From an uncultured Collinsella sp. (GTDB lineage: Bacteria > Actinomycetota > Coriobacteriia > Coriobacteriales > Coriobacteriaceae): a DNA stretch of 33,385 nt. Under the pieces are notes generated by a model. It saw nothing but the letters and a program-made list of their open reading frames with translations. It made no database searches and was not told the DNA's origin. The stretch's first letter is position 1. Every line of letters begins with the position of its first letter. The stretch lies in contig UQKM01000021.1 in the NCBI GenBank assembly GCA_900541685.1, forward strand, positions 1 to 33,385, read 5' to 3'. Positions 1 to 7,612 of the stretch are shown here, piece by piece. A program made the position numbers and the translations under genes.

Positions 1-51
1 GGTTTCTGATGCGGCGCGCTGCGCGCCCCGCACAGGCTAAAGCCTTTAACA

Positions 52-77
52 AAAACGTAAACTATAGTTTACGTTTT
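52..77. promoter_or_regulatory. Perfect 26-bp palindromic operator
   Basis: The two 13-bp half-sites (AAAACGTAAACTA and its exact reverse complement) abut with no spacer. A -10-like TATAGT (63-68) lies at the centre, and a ribosome binding site (AGGAG, about 89-93) and the ATG at 100 follow directly. No good -35 box is visible at the expected distance. The arrangement suggests a dimeric repressor site over the promoter core. The regulator is not identifiable from this window. A GC-rich hairpin (13-27) just upstream may belong to the end of the preceding transcript. Confidence 0.75.
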
Positions 78-99
78 GCCGAATACACAGGAGTTTTCT

Positions 100-489
100 A
101 TGTCGGGTTCTTCGGTCCGCATGTACCGAGCCACGCTTCGCACAAACAGCGCACCGCCCAAGCTCGTCGTCGTTGAAGCCGAATGCCTTTCGCCCGATGA
201 GCGCACAGCATTTGCATTGCTATCAAGTCGCGTCGCCGCCGTTCTGGTCCCTTGCCCGGCGCAAGGTGAACTTGCCATCCAATGCCAAACGCACAGCTGC
301 CCGCTCAATCAGGCTGCCGTAATCGCAACCAGCCAACGAGGCCTGCCGCTCCTTCTAGAAGCCGGCATCGCACTCGCCCTTCGTGGCGCCGGATACGAAA
401 ACGAGACCGCCGCCGACATGGTCTTTAAACCACGATCGAGCGGCGGCCTCGCAGCAGCCATTGAATATATGTGCAGACTCGTTGCCTAA
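100..489 (+). CDS. Small protein of unknown function
   Basis: A 129-residue protein that I do not recognise. The ATG at 100 is preferred over an in-frame TTG at 76 because AGGAG lies 6-7 bases upstream of the ATG and because position 76 lies inside the palindromic operator. The sequence has no signal peptide or clear membrane span. It contains three Cys residues in the middle (VPCP, IQCQ, HSCP) and an Ala/Gly/Leu-rich C-terminal half (LLLEAGIALALRGAGYEN) that could form an alpha/beta fold. Codon use matches the surrounding genes, which supports it being coding. It stands alone: the next gene runs convergently and starts its stop codon only 10 bases away. Its promoter is overlapped by the perfect palindrome, so it is probably tightly repressed under some condition. 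Confidence 0.7.
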   Translation: MSGSSVRMYRATLRTNSAPPKLVVVEAECLSPDERTAFALLSSRVAAVLVPCPAQGELAIQCQTHSCPLNQAAVIATSQRGLPLLLEAGIALALRGAGYENETAADMVFKPRSSGGLAAAIEYMCRLVA

Positions 490-498
490 AAGGACAAG

Positions 499-882
499 CT
501 AGAAACCAAGGCCAAAGCCCGTTCCGGTAATCGCCGAGTACATAAAGTAAACGTTAACCACGTTGAGGAACACACCCGTGATGCAACCGTTGCGCAGGTA
601 GCGTTCGCACACGATACGCGCCATGGCGGCGGAGTCATCATTGTTTTTAGCCTGGCGTCCTGCCGTAAAGTACGTCACCACGCTCAGCAGCAGGTTGAGC
701 ACCGGCAGCGCCAGCAACTCGTAGCTCTTGCCCCAGCGCGTCGCCTCGCCGGCGGCATTAAACTTTGTTGCCACCTCGGGACCAATGTTGGGGATAACAC
801 ACGCTGCGACCACCAGCGGAATCACCGCAAGTATGAGCAGCGCAATACCCATGTAGCCGGCTTTTTTGCCATATTTAAACAT
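499..882 (-). CDS. DUF1648-type small integral membrane protein
   Basis: A 127-residue membrane protein. Three hydrophobic segments are visible at about residues 10-31, 55-74 and 98-119. Between the first two lies the stretch VATKFNAAGEATRWGKS, which resembles the DUF1648 signature found at the N terminus of SdpI-type immunity proteins (a proline/asparagine-containing loop followed by a G-x-x-x-x-W core). The full SdpI protein is longer, so this is a short DUF1648-only member. Function is unknown. It lies 11 bases downstream of ychF on the same strand and may be co-transcribed with it. Confidence 0.7.
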   Translation of the reverse strand: MFKYGKKAGYMGIALLILAVIPLVVAACVIPNIGPEVATKFNAAGEATRWGKSYELLALPVLNLLLSVVTYFTAGRQAKNNDDSAAMARIVCERYLRNGCITGVFLNVVNVYFMYSAITGTGFGLGF

Positions 883-893
883 GTGCGTCGTCC

Positions 894-1970
894 TTACACG
901 TTAAAGCGGAAGTGCACGACGTCGCCATCGGCCATGACATAGTCCTTGCCCTCAATACGCAGCTTGCCGGCGGCCTTGGCGCCCTGCTCACCGCCGAGCT
1001 CGATGTAGTCGTCATAGCCAATGACCTCGGCCTTAATAAAGCCGCGCTCAAAGTCGGTGTGGATAACGCCGGCGGCCTGCGGGGCGGTCGCGCCCTGACG
1101 AACCGTCCAGGCCTTGACCTCCATCTCGCCGGCCGTAAAGAACGACTGCAGGCCGAGCAGCTTATAGGCCGCCTGCGCGAGCACGTCCAGACCGGGCTGC
1201 TCCAGGCCTAAGCTCTCCAGGTAGTCGGCCGCATCCTCGGGATCGAGCTCGGAAAGCTCGGCCTCGATCTTGGCGCAGATGGGCAGCGGCTTGACGCCAT
1301 CGATGGGCGCCAGGTCCTCGTTGAGCATGTCCTCGTCTACGTTGGCCACATACAGGATGGGCTTCATGGTGAGCAGGAACAGGCCCTTGGCGGCGGCGCG
1401 CTCCTCATCGGTCATCTCCATAGACGCGGCACGCTTACCCTCGTTGAGCCAGGCGAGCAGGCGCTTGGCGACCTCGAACTTGGGCATGAGCTCCTTGTCG
1501 CGCTTGGCCTCCTTCTCGAGCTTAGGCAGCTGCTTCTCGAGCGTGCCCATGTCGGCCAGGATGAGCTCGGTCATGATGGTGTCGGCATCGCCGGCGGGAT
1601 CGACGAACTCGCCCGTGCGGCCCACCTCACGCATGACGTTGGGGTCTTTAAAGTAGCGCACGACCTCGCAGATGGCGTCGGTCTCGCGAATGTTGGCCAG
1701 GAACTGGTTGCCCAGGCCCTCGCCCTCGTTGGCGCCCTTCACCAGACCTGCGATGTCGACGAACTCGACCGTTGCCGGCACGATGCGACCCGGGTTGACG
1801 ATGTCGGCGAGCTTTTGCAGACGGCTATCGGGCACGTCGACGATACCCACGTTGGGGTCGATCGTGGCGAACGGGTAGTTGGCGGCAAGACCGGTCTTTT
1901 TGGTAAGCGCGGTGAACAGCGTCGACTTGCCTACGTTGGGCAGGCCCACGATACCGATGGAAAGGGACAC
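894..1970 (-). CDS. ychF: Redox-regulated ATPase YchF (Obg-family NTPase)
   Basis: A 358-residue translation-associated P-loop ATPase, close to the usual 363. The GTG at 1970 is chosen: AAAGGAG sits just upstream and the protein then begins (M)SLSIGIVGLP as in the family; the longer reading frame adds an unconserved Pro/Arg-rich leader. Visible motifs are the P loop GLPNVGKST (9-17), DIAGLVKGA switch II (72-80), the altered G4 motif NVDE (210-213) that favours ATP over GTP, a coiled-coil insertion rich in Glu/Lys (about 140-200), and the C-terminal TGS domain ending HFRFNV. One oddity: the position of the catalytic His of E. coli YchF (His114, in FENDNIIHV) reads Arg here (FKDPNVMRE), followed by a short insertion. 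YchF binds ribosomes and is implicated in stress responses. Confidence 0.97.
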   Translation of the reverse strand: MSLSIGIVGLPNVGKSTLFTALTKKTGLAANYPFATIDPNVGIVDVPDSRLQKLADIVNPGRIVPATVEFVDIAGLVKGANEGEGLGNQFLANIRETDAICEVVRYFKDPNVMREVGRTGEFVDPAGDADTIMTELILADMGTLEKQLPKLEKEAKRDKELMPKFEVAKRLLAWLNEGKRAASMEMTDEERAAAKGLFLLTMKPILYVANVDEDMLNEDLAPIDGVKPLPICAKIEAELSELDPEDAADYLESLGLEQPGLDVLAQAAYKLLGLQSFFTAGEMEVKAWTVRQGATAPQAAGVIHTDFERGFIKAEVIGYDDYIELGGEQGAKAAGKLRIEGKDYVMADGDVVHFRFNV

Positions 1971-2007
1971 GACAGCTCCTTTTGGTACAAGCATTTCAAA
2001 CTGCATA

Positions 2008-2037
2008 AGTATAGCGCCGCCGCAGCATCTGGGCGAA
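2008..2037 (-). promoter_or_regulatory. Probable ychF promoter
   Basis: On the minus strand a TATACT -10 box (2008-2013) is preceded 18 bp upstream by a weak -35, TTCGCC (2032-2037). It lies about 40 bases before the GTG start of ychF and downstream of the polyferredoxin stop codon, so ychF probably has its own transcript. Confidence 0.5.
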
Positions 2038-2084
2038 CCCGGACGCCACGGCGGCACGAATGAAGCAGAGATAGGGGTCGTTGG

Positions 2085-3338
2085 CTAGTCCGCGAGCTTC
2101 TCAACCTGGTCGAGCATCTTATCGAGCTTGGCCTTTGCCTCGGCCTTGACCTTCTGGGCTTCTTCGTGGGCCTTCGCCTTCTGGGCGGCCTTTTCCTCGG
2201 CTTCGGGATCGACGACGACCAGATTGGACGCGTCGTGCTCAACCAACTTGAGCGCATGCTCAGGGCACACCTTGACACAGGCACCGCAGCCCAAACAATA
2301 CGTGGACTCCAACGCAAAGCGGCCGCTTCCCACCAAATCGCAGGCGAACGTGGGACATACATTGACGCACTCGCCGCACGACGTGCACTTGTCAAAGTCG
2401 CACTCCGGCGTACTCACCTGCATGTTTTGGGCAAGCTCGGGGTGGTTTTGCAGCGTCGAGAGTACCAGCTGGCGCCCATGGGTGAGCGAACGGCGACGCT
2501 TGGTCGTCGTAGTGCCGCACATGGTGTTGAGCGTGCGCTCAAGCTGCGTGATCTGGTGACGGTGGGCCTTCAACTTCTGCGTCACCGAAGCCAGTGCCGC
2601 CGTCGCCGGATTGAGTTTGGTCACGGTCAGGCCCGTGGTACGGGCGATCTTTTCCATGTATTCCTTGCGCTCGTACTCGCGGCGCTTATGGCATTTGAGG
2701 CTCTTGGGGTCGACCTCCAGGCCCATACCCGTACCAGCCCATTCCTCGGCCTTCGCAATCGCCTCGCCCAGCATGTCCTCGCCACCGGTGTTGCGGCATT
2801 TATCGCACACGCCCAGCGGCAGATACACACTCACGTTGGGATAGTCGGCCAGCACCGAGAACCAGGTCTCGGCTGTAATATCGCCCACGCAGGCAACGAC
2901 GACCTCGTTCTCGCGCGGCATGCGCTTAAGGGCGCGCGTGCAGGTAACGTAGGCGGTCTCGTGACTTGTAGCCGCCGAGACAATGTCGTCATACAGGTTT
3001 TTGGGCGCCAGGCGCGGCGAGATGATCGCCTCAGTCGGACAGGCAGCGGCGCACAGGCCACACTTGCGACAGGAATCGAGGATCTCGATGGCATCTTCCT
3101 CGACCTCGATGGCGTTGACCGGGCACACGTCCATGCACGCGGTGCAGCCACTCTTTTCGTTTTTGCAGGTCAAGCACGGAATGGTGTTGCCGCGCGGACG
3201 CTCCTTGTAGTCAGCAGGATTCCACTGCGGCGCCGACGGATCGAGCGCATCGGTCACACCGCCAAGCGGGTTTTTAAGAAAGTCGAAACCCTTGCTGATC
3301 TCGATAATGTCATCAAACAGATCGTGTTCCTGCGCCAT
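2085..3338 (-). CDS. 4Fe-4S polyferredoxin-like protein
   Basis: A 417-residue iron-sulfur protein. The ATG at 3338 is used because GGGAGGGG precedes it; an upstream in-frame start has no such site. There are four ferredoxin-type Cys clusters in two pairs: C58/C65-TAC-MDVCP (the first, with a lengthened CLTCKNEKSGC spacing), C90-RKCGLCAAACP, C318-TSCGECVNVCP and C348-LGCGACVKVCP. The middle (about 105-300) holds a separate domain with additional Cys residues (C133, C150, C178, C181, C216, C274) and no obvious catalytic motif. The C terminus (380-415) is a charged Ala/Glu/Lys helix, probably coiled coil. The protein lacks membrane segments or a signal. It most likely moves electrons in the cytoplasm; the partner enzyme is not encoded next to it. 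Similar proteins in Coriobacteriia are simply labelled 4Fe-4S binding protein. Confidence 0.85.
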   Translation of the reverse strand: MAQEHDLFDDIIEISKGFDFLKNPLGGVTDALDPSAPQWNPADYKERPRGNTIPCLTCKNEKSGCTACMDVCPVNAIEVEEDAIEILDSCRKCGLCAAACPTEAIISPRLAPKNLYDDIVSAATSHETAYVTCTRALKRMPRENEVVVACVGDITAETWFSVLADYPNVSVYLPLGVCDKCRNTGGEDMLGEAIAKAEEWAGTGMGLEVDPKSLKCHKRREYERKEYMEKIARTTGLTVTKLNPATAALASVTQKLKAHRHQITQLERTLNTMCGTTTTKRRRSLTHGRQLVLSTLQNHPELAQNMQVSTPECDFDKCTSCGECVNVCPTFACDLVGSGRFALESTYCLGCGACVKVCPEHALKLVEHDASNLVVVDPEAEEKAAQKAKAHEEAQKVKAEAKAKLDKMLDQVEKLAD

Positions 3339-3375
3339 GCGCGGCCCCTCCCTGAGCAGTGCAAACAAGCAAGAG

Positions 3376-3381
3376 ATTATG
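3376..3381 (-). promoter_or_regulatory. Possible -10 box for the polyferredoxin gene
   Basis: CATAAT on the minus strand lies 38 bases upstream of the ATG at 3338. A convincing -35 is not seen. Given the 151-bp gap from the preceding minus-strand gene, a separate promoter here is plausible. Confidence 0.35.
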
Positions 3382-3489
3382 ATACGCTATCGGCCCACGC
3401 CTCGGGCAAATTACACGCGGAGCATCTTTGCGGCAAATAGCCCATGGCCTATCGCCGCCTCGATTGCACAAGGCCAATCAAGCGCCAAA

Positions 3490-4557
3490 CTATGCCTCGC
3501 ACATGAGCTGCACGAGCTTTTGCCTGGTCACCCTTGTCTGTTCGTTGGCCATGTTGCGCTCGTTCTTAAAAGTTGCGTCGGCAACGCTCAGCAAATCGGC
3601 ATCGGTAATCTCATCAAGCCCCAGCTCCTCAAGCGTCGTCGGCAGACCGACGCGCTGGCAAAACTCGAGCACCTGATCAAGCTCGGGTGCACGCTCCAGG
3701 CACAGCTGCACCACCAGACCAAATGCCACGGCCTCACCATGCATGGCCTTGCACTCGGGCAGAATCGTCAGCCCGTTGGCGATGGCATGCGCCAACGCCA
3801 AGCCGCCACTCTCAAAGCCGACACCCGAGAGCAAAATATTGCACTCGATCAGGCGTTCAACCGCTGGCGACGTACGCCCCTTTTTGAGATCGCGCTTGGC
3901 AGCGACACCGCACTCCATAAGTGTGTCGTAGCAGGCACGAGCCGCAACCAGAGCAAAGTGCCCCGGCGCGCCACCGTGCTCGTTGGCGCCGTGCGCCGCG
4001 GCGCACGAACGCGCCTCGAAGTACGTTGCCAGCGCATCGCCCATACCAGCGACCGTCATACGCAGTGGGGCCGCCGCGACCACGTTGGTATCGACCACGA
4101 CCAGGTCCGGATTCTTCTCGAGCATCAGGTAGCGGTCGAACGACCCATCCTCGTGATACAGCACCGAAATCGCGCTGCACGGACCGTCCATCGAAGCCGC
4201 CGTGGGGCATACGCACAACGGCAACTCGGCATAAAACGCTACTGCCTTGGCGATATCGAGCATCTTGCCACCGCCAATACCCACCACCATGTCGCAATAC
4301 TCAGCCTGGGCTTCCTTAGCCATTTCGGCAACAGCCTCTTCCGTACACGGACCGTTGTAAATTTTAAAGAACGGCTCGCTTAGATCGTCGTCCAGAAATC
4401 CATCGACAATCTGCCTGCACAGCCGATCCTCGGTGCCCTGGTCAAACAAGACATAGGCAGCGCAGCCCAACCATGACAAATACCTGCCCTGACGCGAAAG
4501 TTCGCCCGGCCCCTGAACATACCGACCGGGACCGCCGTAAACCATAGGAAGCGCCAT
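3490..4557 (-). CDS. Glycerol dehydrogenase-like iron/zinc alcohol dehydrogenase (divergent GldA paralogue)
   Basis: A 355-residue member of the iron-containing alcohol dehydrogenase superfamily, GldA branch, expected to oxidise glycerol or a related diol with NAD. The nucleotide-binding loop GIGGGKMLDIAKA (93-105) and the metal ligands Asp174 (AGMGDA), His257 (LAHAI) and His273 (AMHGEA) are all present, so it should bind its divalent metal. It is clearly homologous to the adjacent gldA at 4705-5805 along its whole length but diverges, including in the segment after the first ligand (residues 184-200, ARSCAAAHGANEHGGAPGH) and at the C terminus. Substrate may therefore differ. A REP-like palindrome and the gldA terminator separate the two genes, so they are probably transcribed separately. 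Confidence 0.85.
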   Translation of the reverse strand: MALPMVYGGPGRYVQGPGELSRQGRYLSWLGCAAYVLFDQGTEDRLCRQIVDGFLDDDLSEPFFKIYNGPCTEEAVAEMAKEAQAEYCDMVVGIGGGKMLDIAKAVAFYAELPLCVCPTAASMDGPCSAISVLYHEDGSFDRYLMLEKNPDLVVVDTNVVAAAPLRMTVAGMGDALATYFEARSCAAAHGANEHGGAPGHFALVAARACYDTLMECGVAAKRDLKKGRTSPAVERLIECNILLSGVGFESGGLALAHAIANGLTILPECKAMHGEAVAFGLVVQLCLERAPELDQVLEFCQRVGLPTTLEELGLDEITDADLLSVADATFKNERNMANEQTRVTRQKLVQLMCEA

Positions 4558-4587
4558 ACGAGAATCCGCCCTTCATCAAACAACGAT

Positions 4588-4652
4588 TGGTGCAAAGTAA
4601 CCTGACCCCTTTGCACCAACTTGGTGCGATGGGGTCAGGTTACTTTGCACCA
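4588..4652. repeat. REP-like palindrome with perfect 22-bp arms
   Basis: The left arm (4588-4609) begins TGGTGCAAAGTAACC and ends TGACCCC; the right arm (4631-4652) is its exact reverse complement. The 21-base interior holds a second inverted repeat, GCACCAA/TTGGTGC (4613-4627). The GGTGCAAAG and AGGTTACTTTGC words look like the REP sequences that are mobilised by RAYT (TnpA-REP) transposases in many bacteria; no such transposase is in the window. It is distinct from the U-tract terminator immediately beside it. Confidence 0.8.
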
Positions 4653-4659
4653 TAGCAAA

Positions 4660-4692
4660 AAGGGGCAAAGCCGTCTGCTGGCTTTGCCCCTT
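4660..4692 (-). terminator. Rho-independent terminator of gldA
   Basis: A perfect 13-bp stem (AAGGGGCAAAGCC with GGCTTTGCCCCTT) and a 7-base loop, followed on the minus strand by TTTTTGC. It lies 12 bases past the gldA stop codon. Confidence 0.9.
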
Positions 4693-4704
4693 CCTTAGCT
4701 TGAT

Positions 4705-5805
4705 TTACTCATCCATAAGGTAGTAGTGACCCAGCGCGTCGGCACCCAGGATGGCGTTTGCGACCATCTCGGGCGTCACCTCAAACGGCATGTTGCACAT
4801 GGTGTCATCGGGCGCGCAGGCGGCCTCGGCAACAATCATGGCCTGCTCGCGCGTAAGCTCGGCAACGCCAAGTTCCTTCATCGTGACCGGCAGGCCCAGC
4901 TCAATGCAGAAGCCCAAGACTTCCTCGAGTTTCTCAGTCGGAGCATCCTCGAGTACCAGCTGAACGATGGTGCCAAAGGCGACCTTCTCGCCGTGATACA
5001 TGCCGTGGCACTCGGGCAGCATCGTCAGGCCATTGTGGATGGCATGAGCAGCAGCAAGACCCGAGCTCTCAAAGCCAATGCCCGAAAGCAGCGTATTGGC
5101 CTCGATGATATGCTCGACGGCAGGCGTGAGCGCACCCTTCTCCAGCGCGACCTTGGCCTTGACGCCATCGGCCATAAGCGTCTCGTAGCAGAGCTTGGCA
5201 AGCGCCAGACCGGCCATGCCGCCTTTGCCACCAGCGCAGGTGCCACCGTCGGCATCGTGCGTCGCCTGGGCCTCAAAGTAGGTTGCGAGCGCATCGCCCA
5301 TACCTGCCACCGTCAGGCGTACCGGGCTCGCCGCGATAACCGTCGTATCCATAAGAACGATATTGGGGTTCGCCTTAAGGAACAGGTACTTATCGAACTG
5401 GCCGTCATCGGTATAGAGCACGGAGAGCGCCGAGCACGGGGCATCGGTCGAAGCGATGGTGGGGCAAATGATGACCGGGGACTCCAGGTAGTAGGCGACG
5501 GCCTTGGCGGTGTCGAGGATCTTGCCGCCACCGACGCCGACGATGATGTCGCAGCCGTTGTCGCGCGCGAGCGCAACCAGGCGATCGACCTCGCTCTTGG
5601 AGCACTCGCCGTTAAAGTCCTCAAACAGCAGCTCGGCCTTAGCCTCGGCAAAACCACCCTCGATCTTGGCACCGACGCGCTTCTTGCCCGAAGGCGTCAC
5701 GATGACGAGGGCCTTAGCGCCGAGCGGCTCGACATAGGAGCCGAGCTTGGCGAGCTCGTCCGGACCCTGGATGTACTTGCTGGGGCTATTGAAAATTGCA
5801 GCCAT
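4705..5805 (-). CDS. gldA: Glycerol dehydrogenase
   Basis: A 366-residue NAD-dependent glycerol dehydrogenase, full length for the family, converting glycerol to dihydroxyacetone (and able in some species to reduce methylglyoxal or diketones). The nucleotide loop GVGGGKILDTAKA (90-102) is intact, and the metal ligands fall at Asp171 (AGMGDA), His254 (AAHAI) and His271 (MYHGEK), the classical GldA positions. The start codon follows a weak GGGA site. It is one of three superfamily members in a row on this strand; a strong terminator follows it, and another separates it from the alcohol dehydrogenase upstream. No dihydroxyacetone kinase or glycerol facilitator gene is present in the window, so the pathway partners lie elsewhere. 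Confidence 0.93.
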   Translation of the reverse strand: MAAIFNSPSKYIQGPDELAKLGSYVEPLGAKALVIVTPSGKKRVGAKIEGGFAEAKAELLFEDFNGECSKSEVDRLVALARDNGCDIIVGVGGGKILDTAKAVAYYLESPVIICPTIASTDAPCSALSVLYTDDGQFDKYLFLKANPNIVLMDTTVIAASPVRLTVAGMGDALATYFEAQATHDADGGTCAGGKGGMAGLALAKLCYETLMADGVKAKVALEKGALTPAVEHIIEANTLLSGIGFESSGLAAAHAIHNGLTMLPECHGMYHGEKVAFGTIVQLVLEDAPTEKLEEVLGFCIELGLPVTMKELGVAELTREQAMIVAEAACAPDDTMCNMPFEVTPEMVANAILGADALGHYYLMDE

Positions 5806-5835
5806 AACTATCCCATTCTCTAAAAGAAAAAAGAA

Positions 5836-5867
5836 AGGGGCTCCGTACGGATACGTGCGGAGCCCCT
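5836..5867 (-). terminator. Rho-independent terminator of the alcohol dehydrogenase gene
   Basis: Near-perfect 13-bp arms (AGGGGCTCCG core) around a GGATAC loop, followed on the minus strand by TTCTTTTTTCTTTT. It sits between the alcohol dehydrogenase stop codon and the gldA start. Confidence 0.9.
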
Positions 5868-5888
5868 CGTTACGATAACAAGAGTCGA

Positions 5889-7112
5889 TTAGAAATCGAT
5901 GTCGGTGTCGTAGTAGCAGGCCTTGAGGATCTTCTCGAAGTCGGCAGCCTTGGTCTCACGCGGGTTCTCGGGCGTGCAGGCGTCGGTCTCGGCGTTCGCA
6001 GCGATCTCGGGCAGCTTGGCGAGGAACTCCTCCTCGGAAACCATCTGCGGGTTCTCGGCGTCGACCTTCACGCCACCATTCGCGTAATCCTTGATGGACT
6101 GCGGAATGTTGAGCTGGTCATTGAGGTCGCGAATCTTCTGGACGAGCGCAGCGATGAGCTCCTCGTTGGTCTCGCCGGGAAGGTGCAGGATCTCCTTGGC
6201 CACGTAAGCGTAACGCTCAGCAGCACGCGGGTCCTTGGAGTTCCACTGGATAACCTTGCCCAGGTACATGGCGTTAGCGGCACCGTGGATGATGTGGCCG
6301 TTCTCGAAGGCAGCACCGGTCTTGTGAGCCATGGAGTGAACGATGCCGAGCAGGCCCGAGGAGAAGGCGATACCGGCGATGCACTGAGCCTCGTGCATGT
6401 GCTGACGGGCCTCATGGTCGCCAGCATAGGACTTGGGCAGCCACTCGACGATCTCGCGGATGCCGTGCAGGGCGTTGGCGTCGGTGAACATAGAGGCGCA
6501 GGTGGAAACGTAGGCCTCCATGCAGTGGGTCAGAGCATCCATGCCGGTGTGAGCGCACAGCTTGGCGGGCATGGTGTAGGTGAGCTCGGGGTCGACGATG
6601 GCGACATCAGGGGTGATGTTGAAGTCGGCCAGCGGGTACTTGATGCCCTTGGCGTAGTCGGTAATGACGGAGAACGCGGTGACCTCGGTAGCGGTGCCGG
6701 AGGTAGAGGAGATGGCGCAGAAATGAGCCTTCTGACGCAGCTCCGGGAAGCTGAACGGCTGGATGATGTTATCGAAGGACTCCTCGGGATACTCGTAGAA
6801 GACCCACATGGCCTTAGCGGCATCGATGGGCGAGCCGCCACCGATGGCGATAATCCAGTCGGGCTCGAACTCGCGCATGGCCTCGGCGCCCTTCATGACC
6901 GTCTCGATGGACGGGTCGGACTCGACGCCCTCGAACAGCTTGACCTCGAAACCGCCTTCCTTAAGGTCGTTCTCGACGTCCTGCAGGAACCCGCCGCGGC
7001 GCATAGAGCTGCCGCCAGAAACGATGATGGCCTTCTTGCCCTTGAGGTTCTTCACCTCGTGGCGAGCGCCCTCACCAAAGTACAGATCGCGAGGATTGGT
7101 AAAACGTCCCAT
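5889..7112 (-). CDS. Iron-containing (class III) alcohol dehydrogenase
   Basis: A 407-residue NAD(P)-linked iron alcohol dehydrogenase, probably acting in fermentation as a butanol/ethanol- or propanol-type dehydrogenase reducing aldehydes. The ATG at 7112 is chosen since TAGGAGG lies 7 bases upstream and the protein then starts MGRFTNPRDLYFGEG as in the family. The nucleotide loop AIGGGSPIDAAKAM is at 89-102. Predicted metal ligands by alignment with FucO are Asp192 and His196 (MDALTH), His259 (VHSMAH) and His276 (IHGAAN). All are intact. The C-terminal tail ends with an acidic YYDTDIDF. A 25-bp inverted repeat lies 42 bases upstream, suggesting regulated expression. Exact substrate cannot be read from sequence. 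Confidence 0.93.
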   Translation of the reverse strand: MGRFTNPRDLYFGEGARHEVKNLKGKKAIIVSGGSSMRRGGFLQDVENDLKEGGFEVKLFEGVESDPSIETVMKGAEAMREFEPDWIIAIGGGSPIDAAKAMWVFYEYPEESFDNIIQPFSFPELRQKAHFCAISSTSGTATEVTAFSVITDYAKGIKYPLADFNITPDVAIVDPELTYTMPAKLCAHTGMDALTHCMEAYVSTCASMFTDANALHGIREIVEWLPKSYAGDHEARQHMHEAQCIAGIAFSSGLLGIVHSMAHKTGAAFENGHIIHGAANAMYLGKVIQWNSKDPRAAERYAYVAKEILHLPGETNEELIAALVQKIRDLNDQLNIPQSIKDYANGGVKVDAENPQMVSEEEFLAKLPEIAANAETDACTPENPRETKAADFEKILKACYYDTDIDF

Positions 7113-7612
7113 ACTGTGCCTCCTAAACAAGCCCCTCTTAGACTTGCGTATATAACGGAGCACCCAATTGACTCCGTTAGGACCGGTTTGCGCGTTGCCG
7201 GCGATGACAATGCGCGATGTCTAAACGTCTCAACGCTCAGACAAACACTATTTTACCGTTCTGGTTGGTCAGTTATTCACCTAAAGCCGCCAATGATGAA
7301 ACGTTTTTTCTATCCCTGAAGACCCTTGTGCGGCATTCATACTCCCAAGCTGGGCAAACGTTTTATCAAGGTTGACTACATATCCTGGGCAGGACTGTGC
7401 CCCTCCAAAATATGCACCGTTCGCCGCCAAAAATCGACCGTTTGCGGCACCGTGATACCACTCGGTCGTCCAAGGTGCCGACATTTGTGCGACATCCGTC
7501 TTCGTGGTGCAAAGGTGCAAGTCCAAGTGCGACACCCCCGGTGTGCCACATGCGGGTAAACTAGAACCTTATATAGAGACATTTGAACCCTAACCGCAGC
7601 AAAGGAGGCCCC
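7113..7612. other. 500-bp divergent intergenic region
   Basis: It separates the minus-strand alcohol dehydrogenase from the plus-strand helical-repeat operon and should carry both promoters. Besides the inverted repeat at 7154-7178, it contains a TATATA -10-like sequence (7570-7575) shortly before the plus-strand AAAGGAGG site, and three copies of the word GTGC(C)GACA between about 7460 and 7535 that are irregularly spaced. The short open frames here lack ribosome sites and codon bias; I see no gene. Confidence 0.5.
7154..7178 (-). promoter_or_regulatory. Inverted repeat over a likely alcohol dehydrogenase promoter
   Basis: Arms AACGGAG (7154-7160) and CTCCGTT (7172-7178) are separated by 11 bases. 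On the minus strand the downstream arm runs straight into TTATATA, a good -10 candidate, about 40 bases before the start codon. This would suit an operator for a dimeric regulator; it does not match the Rex consensus. Confidence 0.5.

Noticed and set aside
2166..3440. 424-codon plus-strand frame opposite the polyferredoxin gene
   Set aside because: Antisense shadow; the minus strand encodes four canonical Cys clusters and a good start.
7326..7559. 77-codon plus-strand frame in the 7.1-7.6 kb spacer
   Set aside because: No ribosome site, atypical codon use and no recognisable domain.
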